6,189 bases of DNA from Prevotella sp. CAG:891 (GTDB lineage: Bacteria > Bacteroidota > Bacteroidia > Bacteroidales > Bacteroidaceae). Positions 6,166 to 6,189 of the stretch are shown one piece after another. Below the pieces are notes generated by a model that saw only the letters and a program-made list of their open reading frames with translations, searched no databases and was not told the origin of the DNA. The position numbers and the translations under genes are program-made. The stretch covers positions 67,584 to 73,772 of the forward strand of contig FR901810.1 of assembly GCA_000437675.1 (NCBI GenBank). The letters are read 5' to 3'. The stretch's first letter is position 1, and every line of letters begins with the position of its first letter.

Positions 6166-6189
6166 AAAATAATTTTGAACACCTACTTA
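6166..6189 (-). repeat. Right arm of 24-base perfect inverted repeat
   Basis: It begins AAAATAATTTTG and ends CACCTACTTA at the last base of the window. It is a perfect reverse complement of 6004-6027. A 17-base segment (6149-6165) with no partner on the left separates it from the inner palindrome. The repeat may continue beyond the window, although the left flank (CTCGAAGG before 6004) gives the sequence against which any continuation could be tested. Confidence 0.85.

Larger units (their letters stand above)
6004..6189. mobile_element. Palindromic non-coding repeat element, MITE-like, with perfect 24-base terminal inverted repeats
   Basis: Bases 6004-6027 (beginning TAAGTAGGTGTTC) are the exact reverse complement of 6166-6189 at the window edge. 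The 138 bases between them carry no coding frame of note and form a second, long imperfect palindrome (6022-6148). Size (186 bases), perfect ends and absence of a transposase are typical of a miniature inverted-repeat element mobilised in trans. A dispersed intergenic repeat or a 3' regulatory structure of ilvE is also possible. The right end may extend past the window, so a target-site duplication cannot be judged. No second copy is present in this window. Confidence 0.6.

Overview
The window looks like chromosomal DNA from a Bacteroidales bacterium, most likely Prevotella or a close relative. Three things point that way: an outer-membrane beta-barrel receptor of the large Bacteroidetes-type family, a Bacteroidetes-style -7 promoter box (TAnnTTTG) in front of the aminotransferase gene, and start codons preceded by A-rich DNA rather than a Shine-Dalgarno sequence. 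I infer the genus from protein style only; I could not run a database search.

Layout. (1) 1-2675, plus strand: a large outer-membrane beta-barrel/TonB-plug-like protein. It is cut by the left window edge and interrupted by an in-frame amber codon at 1458-1460. The frame is the same before and after the stop, and family features continue past it. (2) 2676-2911: a convergent intergenic region. It carries a strong intrinsic terminator for the minus-strand genes and a weaker hairpin after the plus-strand gene. (3) 4533-2912, minus strand: a two-gene unit, first a DUF554-type integral membrane protein, then 14 bases later a DUF3298/RsiV-like lipoprotein. (4) 4534-4943: a 410-base divergent intergenic region with promoter candidates on both strands and a small 7-base repeat set. 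(5) 4944-5963, plus strand: an intact branched-chain amino acid aminotransferase (ilvE). (6) 5964-6189: a weak hairpin, then a strongly palindromic element bounded by a perfect 24-base inverted repeat that ends exactly at the window edge.

How the parts relate. The aminotransferase is a housekeeping enzyme of Ile/Leu/Val metabolism with no visible functional link to its neighbours. The DUF554 and DUF3298 genes are probably co-transcribed and both act at the envelope, but neither role is known. The receptor gene is probably inactive, or is expressed only if the amber codon is suppressed or turns out to be a sequence error. The most unusual object is the palindromic element at 6004-6189. It looks like a small non-coding mobile or repeat element. 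The differences between its inner arms are almost all of the kind that keep G-U pairing in a plus-strand RNA. I found no CRISPR array, rRNA, tRNA, transposase or defence gene.
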